This document shows positions 16,675 to 24,963 of a stretch of DNA of 64,000 nt, piece after piece; positions within the stretch are counted from its first letter, which is position 1; every line of letters starts with the position of its first letter. Under the pieces are notes generated by a model that saw only the letters and a program-made list of their open reading frames with translations, did no database searches and had not been told where the DNA came from. The stretch is taken from positions 124,001-188,000 of the forward strand of contig NZ_AP022848.1 in NCBI RefSeq assembly GCF_011764485.1. Reading direction: 5' to 3'. The DNA comes from Bosea sp. ANAM02 (GTDB taxonomy: Bacteria; Pseudomonadota; Alphaproteobacteria; Rhizobiales; Beijerinckiaceae). Position numbers and translations under genes: made by a program.

Positions 16675-17417
16675 AGGGACGAAACGAGATGGCCGCCATC
16701 GACTTCGATGGTGGAGCCGGTGATGTAGCTTCCGGCGCTCGATGCAAGCAGCAGCAGCGCGCCGTCGAGCTCCTCAGGTCGGCCCAGCCTTCTTTGCGGG
16801 ATGCGCCTGATCAGGTTCAAGCCGGCTTCGGTCGCGAAGAAGTCGCGGTTTATATCGGTCTCGATATAGCCGGGGCAGAGCGCATTGACGCGGATGCCGT
16901 CACGCGCCCATTCGAGCGCGAGCGCCTTGGTGAGCTGGATCACGCCCGCCTTCGAGGCGGCATAGGCGCTGACGCCGCCGGCGACGCGATGGCCGAGAAT
17001 CGAGGCGATATTGACGATGGTACCGCCCTTGCCGGCTTCGCGCATGCCGCGCGCCACGGCCTGAGCGACGAGGAACACGCCCTTGAGATTGGTGTCGAGC
17101 ACCGCATCCCACTCGGCTTCCGAGATGTCGGACGCCCGCCCGGCGCCGCTGACTCCGGCATTGTTGATCAGGATGTCGAAAGACCGACCGGCGAGCGCCT
17201 GCCCGATCGAGACGGCATCGGCCACGTCCAGCACGAGGCCTTCCGCGGCCCCGCCCGATGCGGTGATCGTCGCGCGCGCCTCATCCAGTGCGGTCTGCCT
17301 GCGCGCCGCAAGCGTGACCTCGACGCCATGGTGCGCGAGCAGCCTGGCGAAATGCAGTCCCAGCCCGCCGGACGCTCCCGTCACCAGCGCGGTCTTTTCC
17401 GAAAGATCTTCGAACAT
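16671..17417 (-). CDS. SDR-family NAD(P)-dependent oxidoreductase
   Basis: A 248-residue classical short-chain dehydrogenase. The cofactor motif is TGASGGLG, with NNAG in the core, catalytic Ser near VNIASILGHR, the YxxxK dyad in SAYAASKAG, and PGYIETDIN after it. The C-terminal GSTIEVDGGHLV is typical of FabG-like enzymes. The ATG at 17417 has GGGA upstream; the frame extends to a TTG at 17444. It is the first gene of the SDR-ACAD-APH operon and overlaps the dehydrogenase start. A 3-hydroxyacyl or 4-hydroxyacyl oxidoreductase role fits, but the substrate is unproven. Confidence 0.88.
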   Translation of the reverse strand: MFEDLSEKTALVTGASGGLGLHFARLLAHHGVEVTLAARRQTALDEARATITASGGAAEGLVLDVADAVSIGQALAGRSFDILINNAGVSGAGRASDISEAEWDAVLDTNLKGVFLVAQAVARGMREAGKGGTIVNIASILGHRVAGGVSAYAASKAGVIQLTKALALEWARDGIRVNALCPGYIETDINRDFFATEAGLNLIRRIPQRRLGRPEELDGALLLLASSAGSYITGSTIEVDGGHLVSSL

Positions 17418-17490
17418 CAGGCATCCCGTTTCGAACCGGCTCAAGTCTCGGCCGGTTGCCGGCGGCGATCAAGGCGCCCAAACGTCGAAG

Positions 17491-17514
17491 AGCCCCGGCG
17501 CGAACGCCGAGGCT
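17491..17514 (-). terminator. hairpin downstream of csbD, terminator-like
   Basis: AGCCCCGGCG (17491-17500) pairs with CGCCGAGGCT (17505-17514) around a CGAA loop. The single non-Watson-Crick pair is G-U only in RNA made from the - strand, which fits termination of csbD, whose stop is at 17550. The downstream bases are CUCUUC-like rather than a clean U-tract. Confidence 0.45.
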
Positions 17515-17549
17515 CCCTGATTCATCACCGCCGATCAGCGGCGGGCTGA

Positions 17550-17756
17550 TTACTGCCAGGTCTGGCGGCCGTACCAGGCATCGACATCGCTGCGGGCCTT
17601 GTCCTTGGCGAGGCCATAGCGCTCCTGGATCTTGCCTTCGAGCTGGTCGCGCTTGCCCGCGATGACGTCGAGATCGTCATCGGTCAGCTTGCCCCACTGC
17701 TCCTTCACCTTGCCCTTGAGCTGCTTCCAGTTTCCTTCGACGCGGTTCCAGTCCAT
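17550..17756 (-). CDS. CsbD-family stress protein
   Basis: A 68-residue charged protein of the CsbD family: MDWNRVEGNWKQLKGKVKEQ, then WGKLTDDDLDVIAGKRDQLE and a C-terminal GKIQERYGLAKDKARSDVD. These small proteins are widely induced by general stress, although their biochemical role is unknown. The ATG at 17756 is fixed by the strong ribosome site GAGGAGGT 5 nt upstream. A candidate EcfG-type promoter lies at 17793-17817 and a hairpin terminator at 17491-17514, so it appears to be a single-gene transcript. Confidence 0.92.
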   Translation of the reverse strand: MDWNRVEGNWKQLKGKVKEQWGKLTDDDLDVIAGKRDQLEGKIQERYGLAKDKARSDVDAWYGRQTWQ

Positions 17757-17792
17757 CGGGACCTCCTCGTGTGAGTGTGGATTCCCTGAAAG

Positions 17793-17817
17793 AACGCGCC
17801 AGCAGCGCGATGGTTCA
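17793..17817 (-). promoter_or_regulatory. candidate EcfG-type general stress promoter of csbD
   Basis: Reading the - strand, TGAAC (17817-17813) is followed after 16 nt by CGTT (17796-17793). The alphaproteobacterial EcfG consensus is GGAAC, 16-17 nt, CGTT, so only the first base differs. Transcription would start near 17785 and leave a leader of about 30 nt before the csbD ATG. csbD genes are common members of the general stress regulon in this group. Confidence 0.55.
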
Positions 17818-17915
17818 CCAAAAAAAGCCCGCCGCAATAAATCACCCGGATAAATTCTTGCCTTATTAAAATCCGGATATTAATAGGCATCCAACGAACG
17901 GGATGGGTTTGACCA

Positions 17916-18251
17916 ATGCAGATGGCGGACAGGAAGGCGGCGACGGCCGCCTACAAGTAACGGAAGACGGTGGCGGGTATCTTCGCCTTCCATTGCGCGG
18001 CGGCCGGGCTGACATGGGTCGGACGCGCGCCCGATCTTTCAACGATCGAGAACCGCCTGCGCTTCACGCTGCGCCATGGCAGCCACAGGCAGCGCTCGCT
18101 GCAGGCGGCATGGACGATACATGGCCCTGAGGCCTTCCGCTTCGAGGCGCTCGAAAGGCTGGAGGACGAGGATATCGTCTATGTCCTGGATCGCGTGCTG
18201 AAGGAACGGCTCGCCCATTGGCAGGCGAAGCTCGGCGCCGAGGCGCTTTAA
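17916..18251 (+). pseudogene. GIY-YIG nuclease-like protein with an in-frame stop codon after codon 14
   Basis: The frame starting at ATG 17916 reads MQMADRKAATAAYK, then TAA (17958-17960), then RKTVAGIFAFHCAAAG and the rest of a small GIY-YIG-like domain to 18251. From memory of the family, relatives have ...AAYKERK-VAGIYA..., so TAA replaces a Glu codon (GAA/GAG). The domain after the stop is intact: GIF for GIY, TWVGRAPDLSTIENR for the YIG strand, then RSLQAAWTIHG and LKERLAHWQAKLGA. It could still be made from the GTG at 17970 as a 93-residue product. Catalytic ability is doubtful because both aromatic signatures are altered. Confidence 0.7.
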
Positions 18252-18285
18252 GCACCCAATTGCGGTCACTGGGCGCTGTCCTTGT

Positions 18286-18309
18286 CATTCCGGGGCGCGC
18301 CCCGGAATG
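18286..18309. terminator. 24-bp perfect palindrome between convergent genes
   Basis: CATTCCGGGGCG (18286-18297) is followed directly by its exact reverse complement, with no loop. It lies between the GIY-YIG-like gene (ends 18251) and lepA (stop 18350). It equals the outer arms of a family B repeat with the middle removed. A transcript from either strand would fold into a strong hairpin, so bidirectional termination is likely. Confidence 0.5.
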
Positions 18310-18349
18310 GCAGTGGTGGTTTGGCTCAGGGTCGCGCGGCAGCGCCCGC

Positions 18350-20155
18350 TCAATCGTCCATCTTAAGGGCGGCGATGAAGGCTTCCTGCGGGATTTCGAC
18401 CTTGCCGAACTGCCGCATCTTCTTCTTGCCTTCCTTCTGCTTCTCCAGAAGCTTGCGCTTGCGGGTCGCGTCACCGCCATAGCACTTGGCGGTCACGTCC
18501 TTGCGCAGCGCGCGGATGGTCTCGCGGGCGATGATCTTGCCGCCGATCGCGGCCTGGACCGGAATCTGGAACATGTGCGGCGGGATCAGGTCCTTGAGCT
18601 TCTCGCACATGGCGCGGCCGCGCGACTCGGCGCGTGTGCGGTGGACCAGCATCGAGAGCGCGTCGACCGGCTCGGCATTGACCAGGACCGACATGCGCAC
18701 CAGGTCGCCCTCGCGATAATCGGTAATCTGGTAGTCGAAGGAGGCATAGCCCTTCGAGATCGACTTCAGCCGATCGTAGAAATCGAAGACGACTTCGTTG
18801 AGCGGCAGGTCGTAGACCACCTTGGCGCGCGAGCCGACATAGCCGAGATCGATCTGCAGGCCGCGCCGGTCCTGGCAGAGCTTCAGCACCGAGCCGAGAT
18901 ATTCGTCCGGCGTGAAGATCGTGGCACGGATCCAGGGCTCGTCGATCGCCTCGATCTTCATCACGTCCGGCATGTCGGCCGGGTTGTGCAACTCCAGCGT
19001 CGAGCCGTCGCGCAGGCGCAGGTGATAGACGACCGAAGGCGCCGTCGAGATCAGGTTGAGGTTGAACTCGCGCTCCAGCCGCTCCTGGATGATCTCCAGA
19101 TGCAGCAGCCCGAGGAAGCCGCAGCGGAAGCCGAAGCCGAGCGCGGCCGAGGTCTCCATCTCGTAGGAGAACGAGGCGTCGTTCAGGCGCAGCTTCGCCA
19201 TGGCGCCGCGCAGCAATTCGAAATCGGCGGCATCGACCGGGAAGATGCCGCAGAACACCACCGGCTGCACCGGCTTGAAGCCCGGCAGCGGCTCGGCGAT
19301 CGGCTTCTTCTCGTCGGTGATGGTGTCGCCGACGGCGGTATCGGCGACCTCCTTGATCGAGGCGGTGAAGAAGCCGACCTCGCCGGGGCCGAGCTGCTTG
19401 ACCTCGGCCATCTTGGGCTTGAACACGCCGACGCGGTCGACGCCGTAGGAGGCGTTGGCGCGCATCATGCGGATGGTCATGCCCTTCTTCAGCACGCCGT
19501 CGATGATGCGCACGAGCACGACGACGCCGAGATAGGCGTCGTACCAGCTATCGACCAGCATTGCCTTCAGCGGGGCGTCCGGATCGCCCTTGGGGGCGGG
19601 GAGCTTCTCGACGATGGCCTCGAGCACGCCCTCGATGTTGAGCCCGGTCTTGGCCGAGATCGGCACGGCTTCGGAGGCGTCGAGGCCGATCACGTCCTCG
19701 ATCTGCTGCTTGATCCGGTCGGGATCGGCGGCCGGCAGGTCGACCTTGTTGAGGACGGTGACGATCTCGTGGTTGGCGTCGAGCGCCTGGTAGACGTTGG
19801 CGAGCGTCTGCGCCTCGACGCCCTGCGAGGCGTCGACCACCAAGAGCGAGCCCTCGCAGGCCGCGAGCGAGCGCGAGACCTCATAGGCGAAGTCGACATG
19901 GCCGGGGGTGTCCATCAGGTTCAGGATGTAGGTCTTGCCATCCTTCGCCTGGTAATCCAGCCGCACCGTCTGCGCCTTGATGGTGATGCCGCGCTCCTTC
20001 TCGATATCCATCGAGTCGAGGATCTGGTCGCTCATGTCGCGGGCGGCGACGGTGCCGGTCTGCTGGATCAGACGGTCGGCCAGCGTCGACTTGCCGTGGT
20101 CGATATGGGCAACGATCGAGAAGTTGCGGATATTGTCGATGGTGCGGGCGCTCAT
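18350..20155 (-). CDS. lepA: elongation factor 4 (translation back-translocase)
   Basis: A 601-residue ribosome-associated GTPase of the usual LepA length. G-domain motifs are [14 protein letters not shown] (P-loop), [11 protein letters not shown] (switch I), DTPGHVDF (G3), NKVDLP (G4) and SAKTG (G5). The LepA-specific C-terminal domain has [20 protein letters not shown]. The protein remobilises stalled ribosomes. ATG 20155 begins [20 protein letters not shown], the typical N-terminus; the frame is open upstream but without homology. Confidence 0.97.
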   Translation of the reverse strand: MSARTIDNIRNFSIVAHIDHGKSTLADRLIQQTGTVAARDMSDQILDSMDIEKERGITIKAQTVRLDYQAKDGKTYILNLMDTPGHVDFAYEVSRSLAACEGSLLVVDASQGVEAQTLANVYQALDANHEIVTVLNKVDLPAADPDRIKQQIEDVIGLDASEAVPISAKTGLNIEGVLEAIVEKLPAPKGDPDAPLKAMLVDSWYDAYLGVVVLVRIIDGVLKKGMTIRMMRANASYGVDRVGVFKPKMAEVKQLGPGEVGFFTASIKEVADTAVGDTITDEKKPIAEPLPGFKPVQPVVFCGIFPVDAADFELLRGAMAKLRLNDASFSYEMETSAALGFGFRCGFLGLLHLEIIQERLEREFNLNLISTAPSVVYHLRLRDGSTLELHNPADMPDVMKIEAIDEPWIRATIFTPDEYLGSVLKLCQDRRGLQIDLGYVGSRAKVVYDLPLNEVVFDFYDRLKSISKGYASFDYQITDYREGDLVRMSVLVNAEPVDALSMLVHRTRAESRGRAMCEKLKDLIPPHMFQIPVQAAIGGKIIARETIRALRKDVTAKCYGGDATRKRKLLEKQKEGKKKMRQFGKVEIPQEAFIAALKMDD

Positions 20156-20237
20156 GCGCGCGCCATAGCAGTGAAGCCGCGCGGCGCCAAGCGGTTGGCG
20201 CGTTTCCAAGCTCGGCCGGCGACGATTAAACTCTCCG

Positions 20238-20337
20238 GTCATCCCGGGCGCAGCGCCGCGAAGACCCGGAACCCGTCCGATAACGGTTAAGGCATGGATC
20301 CCGGATCGGCGCCGCTTCGCGGCTTGTCCGGGATGAC
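20238..20337. repeat. intergenic palindromic repeat, family B
   Basis: A 100-bp copy beginning GGTCATCCCGGG and ending TCCGGGATGAC, with the inner GGATC segment partly decayed. It occupies most of the divergent gap between lepA (start 20155) and the XRE-cupin gene (start 20432). Confidence 0.85.
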
Positions 20338-20413
20338 GGTGCGGGTTGCCAGCTCTGGCCGTGTGCAACTTTCGTGAGCGCAAAACCGATAAGGCTTGCA
20401 AATTCCAATATCT

Positions 20414-20426
20414 GAGAATTATTCTC
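20414..20426. promoter_or_regulatory. palindrome GAGAATTATTCTC just before the XRE-cupin start
   Basis: GAGAAT-T-ATTCTC ends 5 nt before the ATG at 20432 and covers the place where a ribosome site would be. It is a good candidate for autorepression by the encoded regulator. No clear Shine-Dalgarno sequence is visible. Confidence 0.4.
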
Positions 20427-20431
20427 TGTGC

Positions 20432-21031
20432 ATGGAATTCGACCACGACATCGAGATCGACCGCGTGCTCGGCCAGCGCCTCAAGGCCGCTCGCCAACGC
20501 CATGGCCTGACCCTCGACGCACTCGCCGAGCGCAGCGGCGTCAGCCGGGCAATGATCTCCCGCATCGAGCGCGGCGAATCGAGCCCGACGGCGGCGCTGC
20601 TGGTCCGGCTCGGCTCCGGCCTCGGCCTCTCCCTCTCGTCGCTGCTGGAAGAGAACGCAGGAAGCGGGCCGTTGGCACGTCGCGGCGCCCAGCCGGTCTG
20701 GCGCGATCCGGCGAGCGGCTACCTGCGTCGCAACGTCTCGCCGCGCGGGACAGGCTCTGCTTTCGAGATCGTCGAGGTGGAATTGCCGGCCGGCGCCGAA
20801 GTGAGGCTCGACAATGCGACGGGCGCCGCGGCGCTCGACCAGCAGATCTGGGTGCTGCGCGGCCGGCTCGACCTGGCCGTGGAAGGGATCCGCCAGGAAC
20901 TCGCGGAGGGCGACTGCCTGCAGATGCACCTGCGCGGCCCGATCGTCTACCGCAATCCGGGCGATGCACCCGTCCGCTACGCCGTCATCCTCGCCGCCCG
21001 GAGCGGCGCCTTTCCGGGACATATCGCATGA
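20432..21031 (+). CDS. XRE-family transcriptional regulator with cupin domain
   Basis: A 199-residue regulator. The helix-turn-helix is [20 protein letters not shown] plus [20 protein letters not shown]; the C-terminal half is a cupin barrel ([48 protein letters not shown]). Its stop overlaps the start of a GNAT acetyltransferase (ATGA), so the two are translationally coupled. Regulator-plus-acetyltransferase pairs of this kind are common, but the ligand and targets are unknown. ATG 20432 is used; the frame extends to a TTG at 20396. Confidence 0.88.
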   Translation: MEFDHDIEIDRVLGQRLKAARQRHGLTLDALAERSGVSRAMISRIERGESSPTAALLVRLGSGLGLSLSSLLEENAGSGPLARRGAQPVWRDPASGYLRRNVSPRGTGSAFEIVEVELPAGAEVRLDNATGAAALDQQIWVLRGRLDLAVEGIRQELAEGDCLQMHLRGPIVYRNPGDAPVRYAVILAARSGAFPGHIA

Positions 21032-21564
21032 ACGCGACCAGCCTCGCCGCCTCCATCGAAACGCTTGATGCCACCGAAGCCGAAGCGGCCGTTCCGGCGC
21101 TGGCGGAGATCCTGCGCGACTGCGTCGCGAACGGCGCCTCGCTCGGCTTCATGAGCTGGAACACGGCCGCCGATTACGAACGCTTCTGGCGCGATGTCGC
21201 GACGGGCGTCGCCGACGGTCGGGTCATCCTGCTGGCCGCGCGGACCGGCGATGGCATCGTCGGCACGGCCCAGCTCCACCTGATCGGCAAGACGAACCAG
21301 CCGCACCGGGCCGACATCGCCAAGGTTCTGGTACATTCGCGCGCCCGCCGGCAAGGCATCGGCGAGGCACTGATGCAGAGGGCCGAGACGATCGCGCGGG
21401 AGAAGGGTCGCAACCTGCTGGTGCTCGACACGGACGAGCACAGCGCGGCGCGGCGGCTCTACAACCGGCTGGGCTGGACGGAAGCCGGCACCATCCCACG
21501 TTATGCGCTGATGCCGGACGGGGCCGATTGCGGCTCGACGTTCTTCTACAAGAGCCTGGCTTGA
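21028..21564 (+). CDS. GNAT-family N-acetyltransferase
   Basis: A 178-residue acetyltransferase. The acetyl-CoA loop is in [20 protein letters not shown] (R/Q-x-x-G-x-G/A), with [20 protein letters not shown] before it and [18 protein letters not shown] after it. The last block resembles enzymes that acetylate small amines or antibiotics. It is coupled to the XRE-cupin regulator by a 4-base overlap. Substrate unknown. Confidence 0.88.
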   Translation: MNATSLAASIETLDATEAEAAVPALAEILRDCVANGASLGFMSWNTAADYERFWRDVATGVADGRVILLAARTGDGIVGTAQLHLIGKTNQPHRADIAKVLVHSRARRQGIGEALMQRAETIAREKGRNLLVLDTDEHSAARRLYNRLGWTEAGTIPRYALMPDGADCGSTFFYKSLA

Positions 21565-21573
21565 ACCACCCTT

Positions 21574-21703
21574 GTCATTCCGGGGGGGCGCCGCAGGCGC
21601 GAACCCGGAACCCACGACCGGGTAGGGCATTTGATATCCCACGACGAGCGGCTCGCCCAGTCGTGGCTTCCGGGTTCTTCGCTGCGCGAAGCCCCGGAAT
21701 GAC
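21574..21703. repeat. intergenic palindromic repeat, family B (GTCATTCCGG variant)
   Basis: A 130-bp copy beginning GTCATTCCGGGG and ending CCCCGGAATGAC. It starts 10 nt after the GNAT stop and ends 10 nt before the DUF3297 stop, filling a convergent gap almost exactly. It includes a TTCGCTGCGCGAA-like inner hairpin. Confidence 0.85.
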
Positions 21704-21712
21704 AATGGAGGC

Positions 21713-21961
21713 TCAGCCCTCGACGTTGCCGCGGATATAGGGCTCGACCGGGCCCTTGAGCATGATCGTCATCGGACGGCCGAAACGGTCCTTGGCGTTG
21801 CCGGCGGCGACCTTCACCCAGCCCTCGGAGACGCAATATTCCTCGACATTGGTCTTCTCGACGCCCTTGAAGCGGATGCCGATATCGCGCGCCAGCACCT
21901 CTTCGTTGTAAAAGGGGCTCTCCGGGTTGACGGACAGACGGTCGGGAAGCTGCTCGGACAT
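21713..21961 (-). CDS. DUF3297 family protein
   Basis: An 82-residue protein beginning MSEQLPDRLSVNPESPFYNE, with GIRFKGVEKTNVEEYCVSEG and a C-terminal PMTIMLKGPVEPYIRGN. This matches the short DUF3297 family that is widespread in Alphaproteobacteria; no function is known. No signal peptide or membrane segment. The ATG at 21961 is used because upstream residues lack homology. It stands alone between a family B repeat and the hemW end. Confidence 0.85.
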   Translation of the reverse strand: MSEQLPDRLSVNPESPFYNEEVLARDIGIRFKGVEKTNVEEYCVSEGWVKVAAGNAKDRFGRPMTIMLKGPVEPYIRGNVEG

Positions 21962-22099
21962 GAGTGTCGCACCTGAATTGCGGAAAGGAATGCCTTGCCC
22001 GCTCGATAACCGCTTCCGCCGACAAAGCCAACTTTCCCGGGAAACACGCGTCATTCCGCTTCAAGCCTTGAATGACAGCCGGTGAAGAACGGCTGACTC

Positions 22100-23299
22100 T
22101 CACGCCGCCAGATCGGCCACCAGCGCATCGAGCAGCAGGGCGCCATCGGGCGTCGCCGCGAGCCGGCCGCCCGCGCGCTCCATCAGCAGCTTCTGCTCGA
22201 TCAGGCTGGCGACGCGCCTGGCATCGAGCGGGCGCCCGGCCAGCGCCTTGAACACCTGCGGGTCGATGCCCTCGACGAGCCGAAGCCCCATCAGCAGGTA
22301 CTCGTCGCCCTGCGCTTCATCGCTGAGGCGCTCGTCCTCGACCAGCGCATGGCCCTCGGCTTCCACCCGCTCCAGCCAGATTTCCGGCCGCTTCTCGGTG
22401 GAATGCGCCATGCGGCCTTCGCTCGTCACCAATCGGCCATGGGCGCCCGGCCCGATGCCGGCATATTCGCCATAGTGCCAGTAGACGAGGTTGTGCCGGC
22501 ATTCCGCGCCCGGCCGGGCATGGTTGGAGATTTCGTAGACCGGCATGCCGTGCCGGGCCGTGATCTCCTGCGTGATCTCGTAGAGCGCGGCGCCGGCCTC
22601 GTGATCGGGAATGGCGAGCTTGCCGGCGCGGAACAGGCGCTCGAAGGCCGTGCCGGGCTCGATCGTGAGCTGGTAGAGCGAGAGATGCTCGGCCGCATGG
22701 CTGATCGCCAGCTCCAGCTCGGCGCGCCAGAGCGCGGGCGTCTGCAAGGGCGAGCGGGCATAGATCAGGTCGAAGGAATAGCGCTCGAAATATTGCCGCG
22801 CGATCGCAACCGCCGCGAGCGCCTCCTCGGCCGAATGCATCCGGCCGAGCGCCTTGAGATCGGCATCGTTCAGCGCCTGCACGCCGAGCGAGACGCGGTT
22901 GACGCCGGCCGCGCGGAAATCGCGGAAGCGCCCGGCCTCGACGCTGGTCGGATTGGCCTCCAGCGAGACCTCGCAGTTCGGATCGACCGCCCAGTGCTCG
23001 CCGATCGCATCGAGGATTGCGCCGACGGTCTTCCCCTCCATCAGCGAGGGCGTGCCGCCGCCGAAGAAGATCGAGGAGACCGTGCGGCCGGGCACCAGCG
23101 CGGCGCGATGCGCAATCTCGCGGCGGAAGGCGGCGATATAGCGCTGCTGGTCCGGCGGCTGCAGCCGGACATGGCTGTTGAAGTCGCAATAGGGGCATTT
23201 GGCCAGGCAGAACGGCCAATGCACATAGACGGCGAAGCCCGCATCCGCGGTCGGATGCAGGATCGAAGGCCGCGCGACGAGTGCGGCCGGGGCGCTCAC
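22100..23299 (-). CDS. hemW: radical SAM family heme chaperone HemW
   Basis: A 399-residue radical SAM protein. The [4Fe-4S] CxxxCxxC motif is in WPFCLAKCPYCDFNSH. Other conserved parts are FFGGGTPSLM, SLEANPTS, GVNRVSLGVQ and LYQLTIEPGTAF. HemW binds heme and delivers it to respiratory enzymes; it is often misnamed coproporphyrinogen oxidase HemN. The start is a GTG overlapping the rdgB stop (GTGA). The order rph, rdgB, hemW is common in Rhizobiales. Confidence 0.92.
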   Translation of the reverse strand: MSAPAALVARPSILHPTADAGFAVYVHWPFCLAKCPYCDFNSHVRLQPPDQQRYIAAFRREIAHRAALVPGRTVSSIFFGGGTPSLMEGKTVGAILDAIGEHWAVDPNCEVSLEANPTSVEAGRFRDFRAAGVNRVSLGVQALNDADLKALGRMHSAEEALAAVAIARQYFERYSFDLIYARSPLQTPALWRAELELAISHAAEHLSLYQLTIEPGTAFERLFRAGKLAIPDHEAGAALYEITQEITARHGMPVYEISNHARPGAECRHNLVYWHYGEYAGIGPGAHGRLVTSEGRMAHSTEKRPEIWLERVEAEGHALVEDERLSDEAQGDEYLLMGLRLVEGIDPQVFKALAGRPLDARRVASLIEQKLLMERAGGRLAATPDGALLLDALVADLAA

Positions 23300-23943
23300 G
23301 CCGGCTTCCTCAGGCAGGCGGCGGCGAGCTCATGGAAGGCGCGCGCACGATGCGACAGGCCGGGCGAGCCATCGGCCGGAATGCCGTGCTTCTCCTCAGC
23401 CGTCATCTCGCCGAAGGTCTTGCCGTGTCCATCGGGCAGGAAGATCGGATCATAGCCGAAGCCGCCGAGGCCGCGCGCCTGCTCGGTCACGGTGCCGAAG
23501 ACACGGCCCTCGAACAGCTCCTGATGCCCGTCCGGCCAGGCGATCACCAGCGCCGAGACGAAATGCGCCTTGCGCTTCTCGGGCGCGATGGCGCCGCGCT
23601 TGGCGAGCTCCATCTGCACGCGCCCGATCGCCGGGGCGAAATCCTTGCCTGGTCCGGCCCAGTTGGCCGAGAACAGGCCCGGCGCGCCGTCCAATGCATC
23701 GATGCAGATGCCGGAATCGTCGGCAAGTGCCGGTAGCCCGCTGGCGGTCGCGGCGGCGACCGCTTTGATCGCCGCGTTCTCCGAGAACATGTAGCCGTCC
23801 TCTACGGGCTCGGGCAGGCCGAGCTCGCCTGCCGAGACGAGAGCGATGCCATAGGGCGCCAGCAAGTCGCGCATCTCGCGCAGCTTGCCCTGGTTATGGG
23901 TCGCGATCACTACCTTGCCGGTAAGGAGGCGATGTTCAGCCAT
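23296..23943 (-). CDS. rdgB: XTP/dITP diphosphatase (non-canonical purine NTP pyrophosphatase)
   Basis: A 215-residue HAM1/RdgB enzyme that hydrolyses dITP, XTP and ITP to monophosphates and keeps damaged purines out of nucleic acids. Signature sequences are VVIATHNQGKLREM at the N-terminus, LADDSGICIDALDGAPG (catalytic Asp), FGYDPIFLPDG and SHRARAF at the C-terminus. ATG 23943 is used; the frame extends to a TTG seven codons earlier. It overlaps hemW by 4 nt. Confidence 0.94.
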   Translation of the reverse strand: MAEHRLLTGKVVIATHNQGKLREMRDLLAPYGIALVSAGELGLPEPVEDGYMFSENAAIKAVAAATASGLPALADDSGICIDALDGAPGLFSANWAGPGKDFAPAIGRVQMELAKRGAIAPEKRKAHFVSALVIAWPDGHQELFEGRVFGTVTEQARGLGGFGYDPIFLPDGHGKTFGEMTAEEKHGIPADGSPGLSHRARAFHELAAACLRKPA

Positions 23944-23973
23944 GGCAGTTTCGGTCCGTCTCAAACGTTCACG

Positions 23974-24072
23974 GTCATCCCGTGTGACCGGAGGGAGACC
24001 CGGGATTCATGCTGGAACGGTTCAGGAATGGATCCCGGATCGGCGCCGCTGACGCGGCTTATCCGGGATAAC
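23974..24072. repeat. intergenic palindromic repeat, family B
   Basis: A 99-bp copy beginning GTCATCCCGTGTGACCGGAG and ending ATCCGGGATAAC, with decayed arms. It lies between the rph stop and the rdgB start on the same strand and may reduce read-through between them. Confidence 0.75.
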
Positions 24073-24102
24073 GCGCGAGAATGAAACCGCGCCAGCATCA
24101 AA

Positions 24103-24819
24103 TTAGCCCACCGCCGCCTTCTGCAGCGTGACGAGCTGGGCGACGCCGCCCTTGGCGAGCTTCAGCAGCGACAGAAGCTCTTCCTCGGAGAAGGGGGCGC
24201 CTTCGGCCGTGCCCTGCACCTCGACGATGCCGCCCGAGCCGGTGATGACGAAATTGGCGTCGGTCTGCGCACCGGAATCCTCGACATAGTCGAGATCGAT
24301 CACCGGGTTGCCGGCGACGATGCCGCAGGAGATCGCGGCGACATGGTCCTTCAGCGGGTTCGTGCCCTTGAGCAGGCCGCGCCCCTCCATCCATTTCAGC
24401 GCATCGTGCAGCGCGACCCAGGCGCCGGTGATCGAGGCCGTGCGGGTGCCGCCATCGGCCTGGAGCACGTCGCAATCGACGACGATCTGGCGCTCGCCGA
24501 TCGCGGTAAGGTCGACCACGGCGCGCAGCGAGCGGCCGATCAGGCGCTGGATTTCCTGCGTGCGGCCGGACGGCTTGCCGGAGGTGACCTCGCGGCGCGT
24601 GCGCTCATGCGTGGCGCGCGGCAGCATCGAATATTCGGCGGTGACCCAGCCCTTGCCGGTGCCGCGCAGCCACGGCGGCCCCTTTTCCTCGACGGTCGCG
24701 GCGCAGAGCACCTTGGTCTCGCCGAACGTGACCATGCAGGAGCCCTCGGCATAGCGCACCACGCCGCGTTCGAGCGTGACCTTGCGCATCTCGTCGGCGG
24801 CGCGTTTGGAGGGTCGCAT
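24103..24819 (-). CDS. rph: ribonuclease PH
   Basis: A 238-residue phosphorolytic exoribonuclease that trims tRNA 3' ends, of the usual length. Conserved segments are [59 protein letters not shown] (phosphate site) and [20 protein letters not shown]. It is transcribed divergently from hrcA with a 144-nt gap, a conserved alphaproteobacterial arrangement. Confidence 0.96.
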   Translation of the reverse strand: MRPSKRAADEMRKVTLERGVVRYAEGSCMVTFGETKVLCAATVEEKGPPWLRGTGKGWVTAEYSMLPRATHERTRREVTSGKPSGRTQEIQRLIGRSLRAVVDLTAIGERQIVVDCDVLQADGGTRTASITGAWVALHDALKWMEGRGLLKGTNPLKDHVAAISCGIVAGNPVIDLDYVEDSGAQTDANFVITGSGGIVEVQGTAEGAPFSEEELLSLLKLAKGGVAQLVTLQKAAVG

Positions 24820-24963
24820 GAAAATGTCCTGTCTTGCGGGGAAGTGGCGGCTTGTAGGCGTTTGCGCCGCGCGCGGCAAGGCGCCGGACGGGAGTGCCCC
24901 TTGATCCCTGCGCTTCGCATGACGACAATAGGACGAGAACGACGGTTCGCCTGAAAAAGGTTC

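Noticed and set aside
17903..18130. A separate 75-codon + strand gene overlapping the GIY-YIG-like locus
   Set aside because: It is in a different frame from the homologous GIY-YIG sequence and has no similarity of its own.
18218..20290. A 690-codon + strand frame opposite lepA
   Set aside because: No domain and strong lepA conservation on the other strand.
22100..23299. Coproporphyrinogen III oxidase HemN
   Set aside because: Length, the CxxxCxxC context and the rdgB-hemW gene order fit HemW, the heme chaperone, rather than HemN.
24820..24963. Possible CIRCE element between rph and hrcA
   Set aside because: No TTAGCACTC or GAGTGCTAA half is present.
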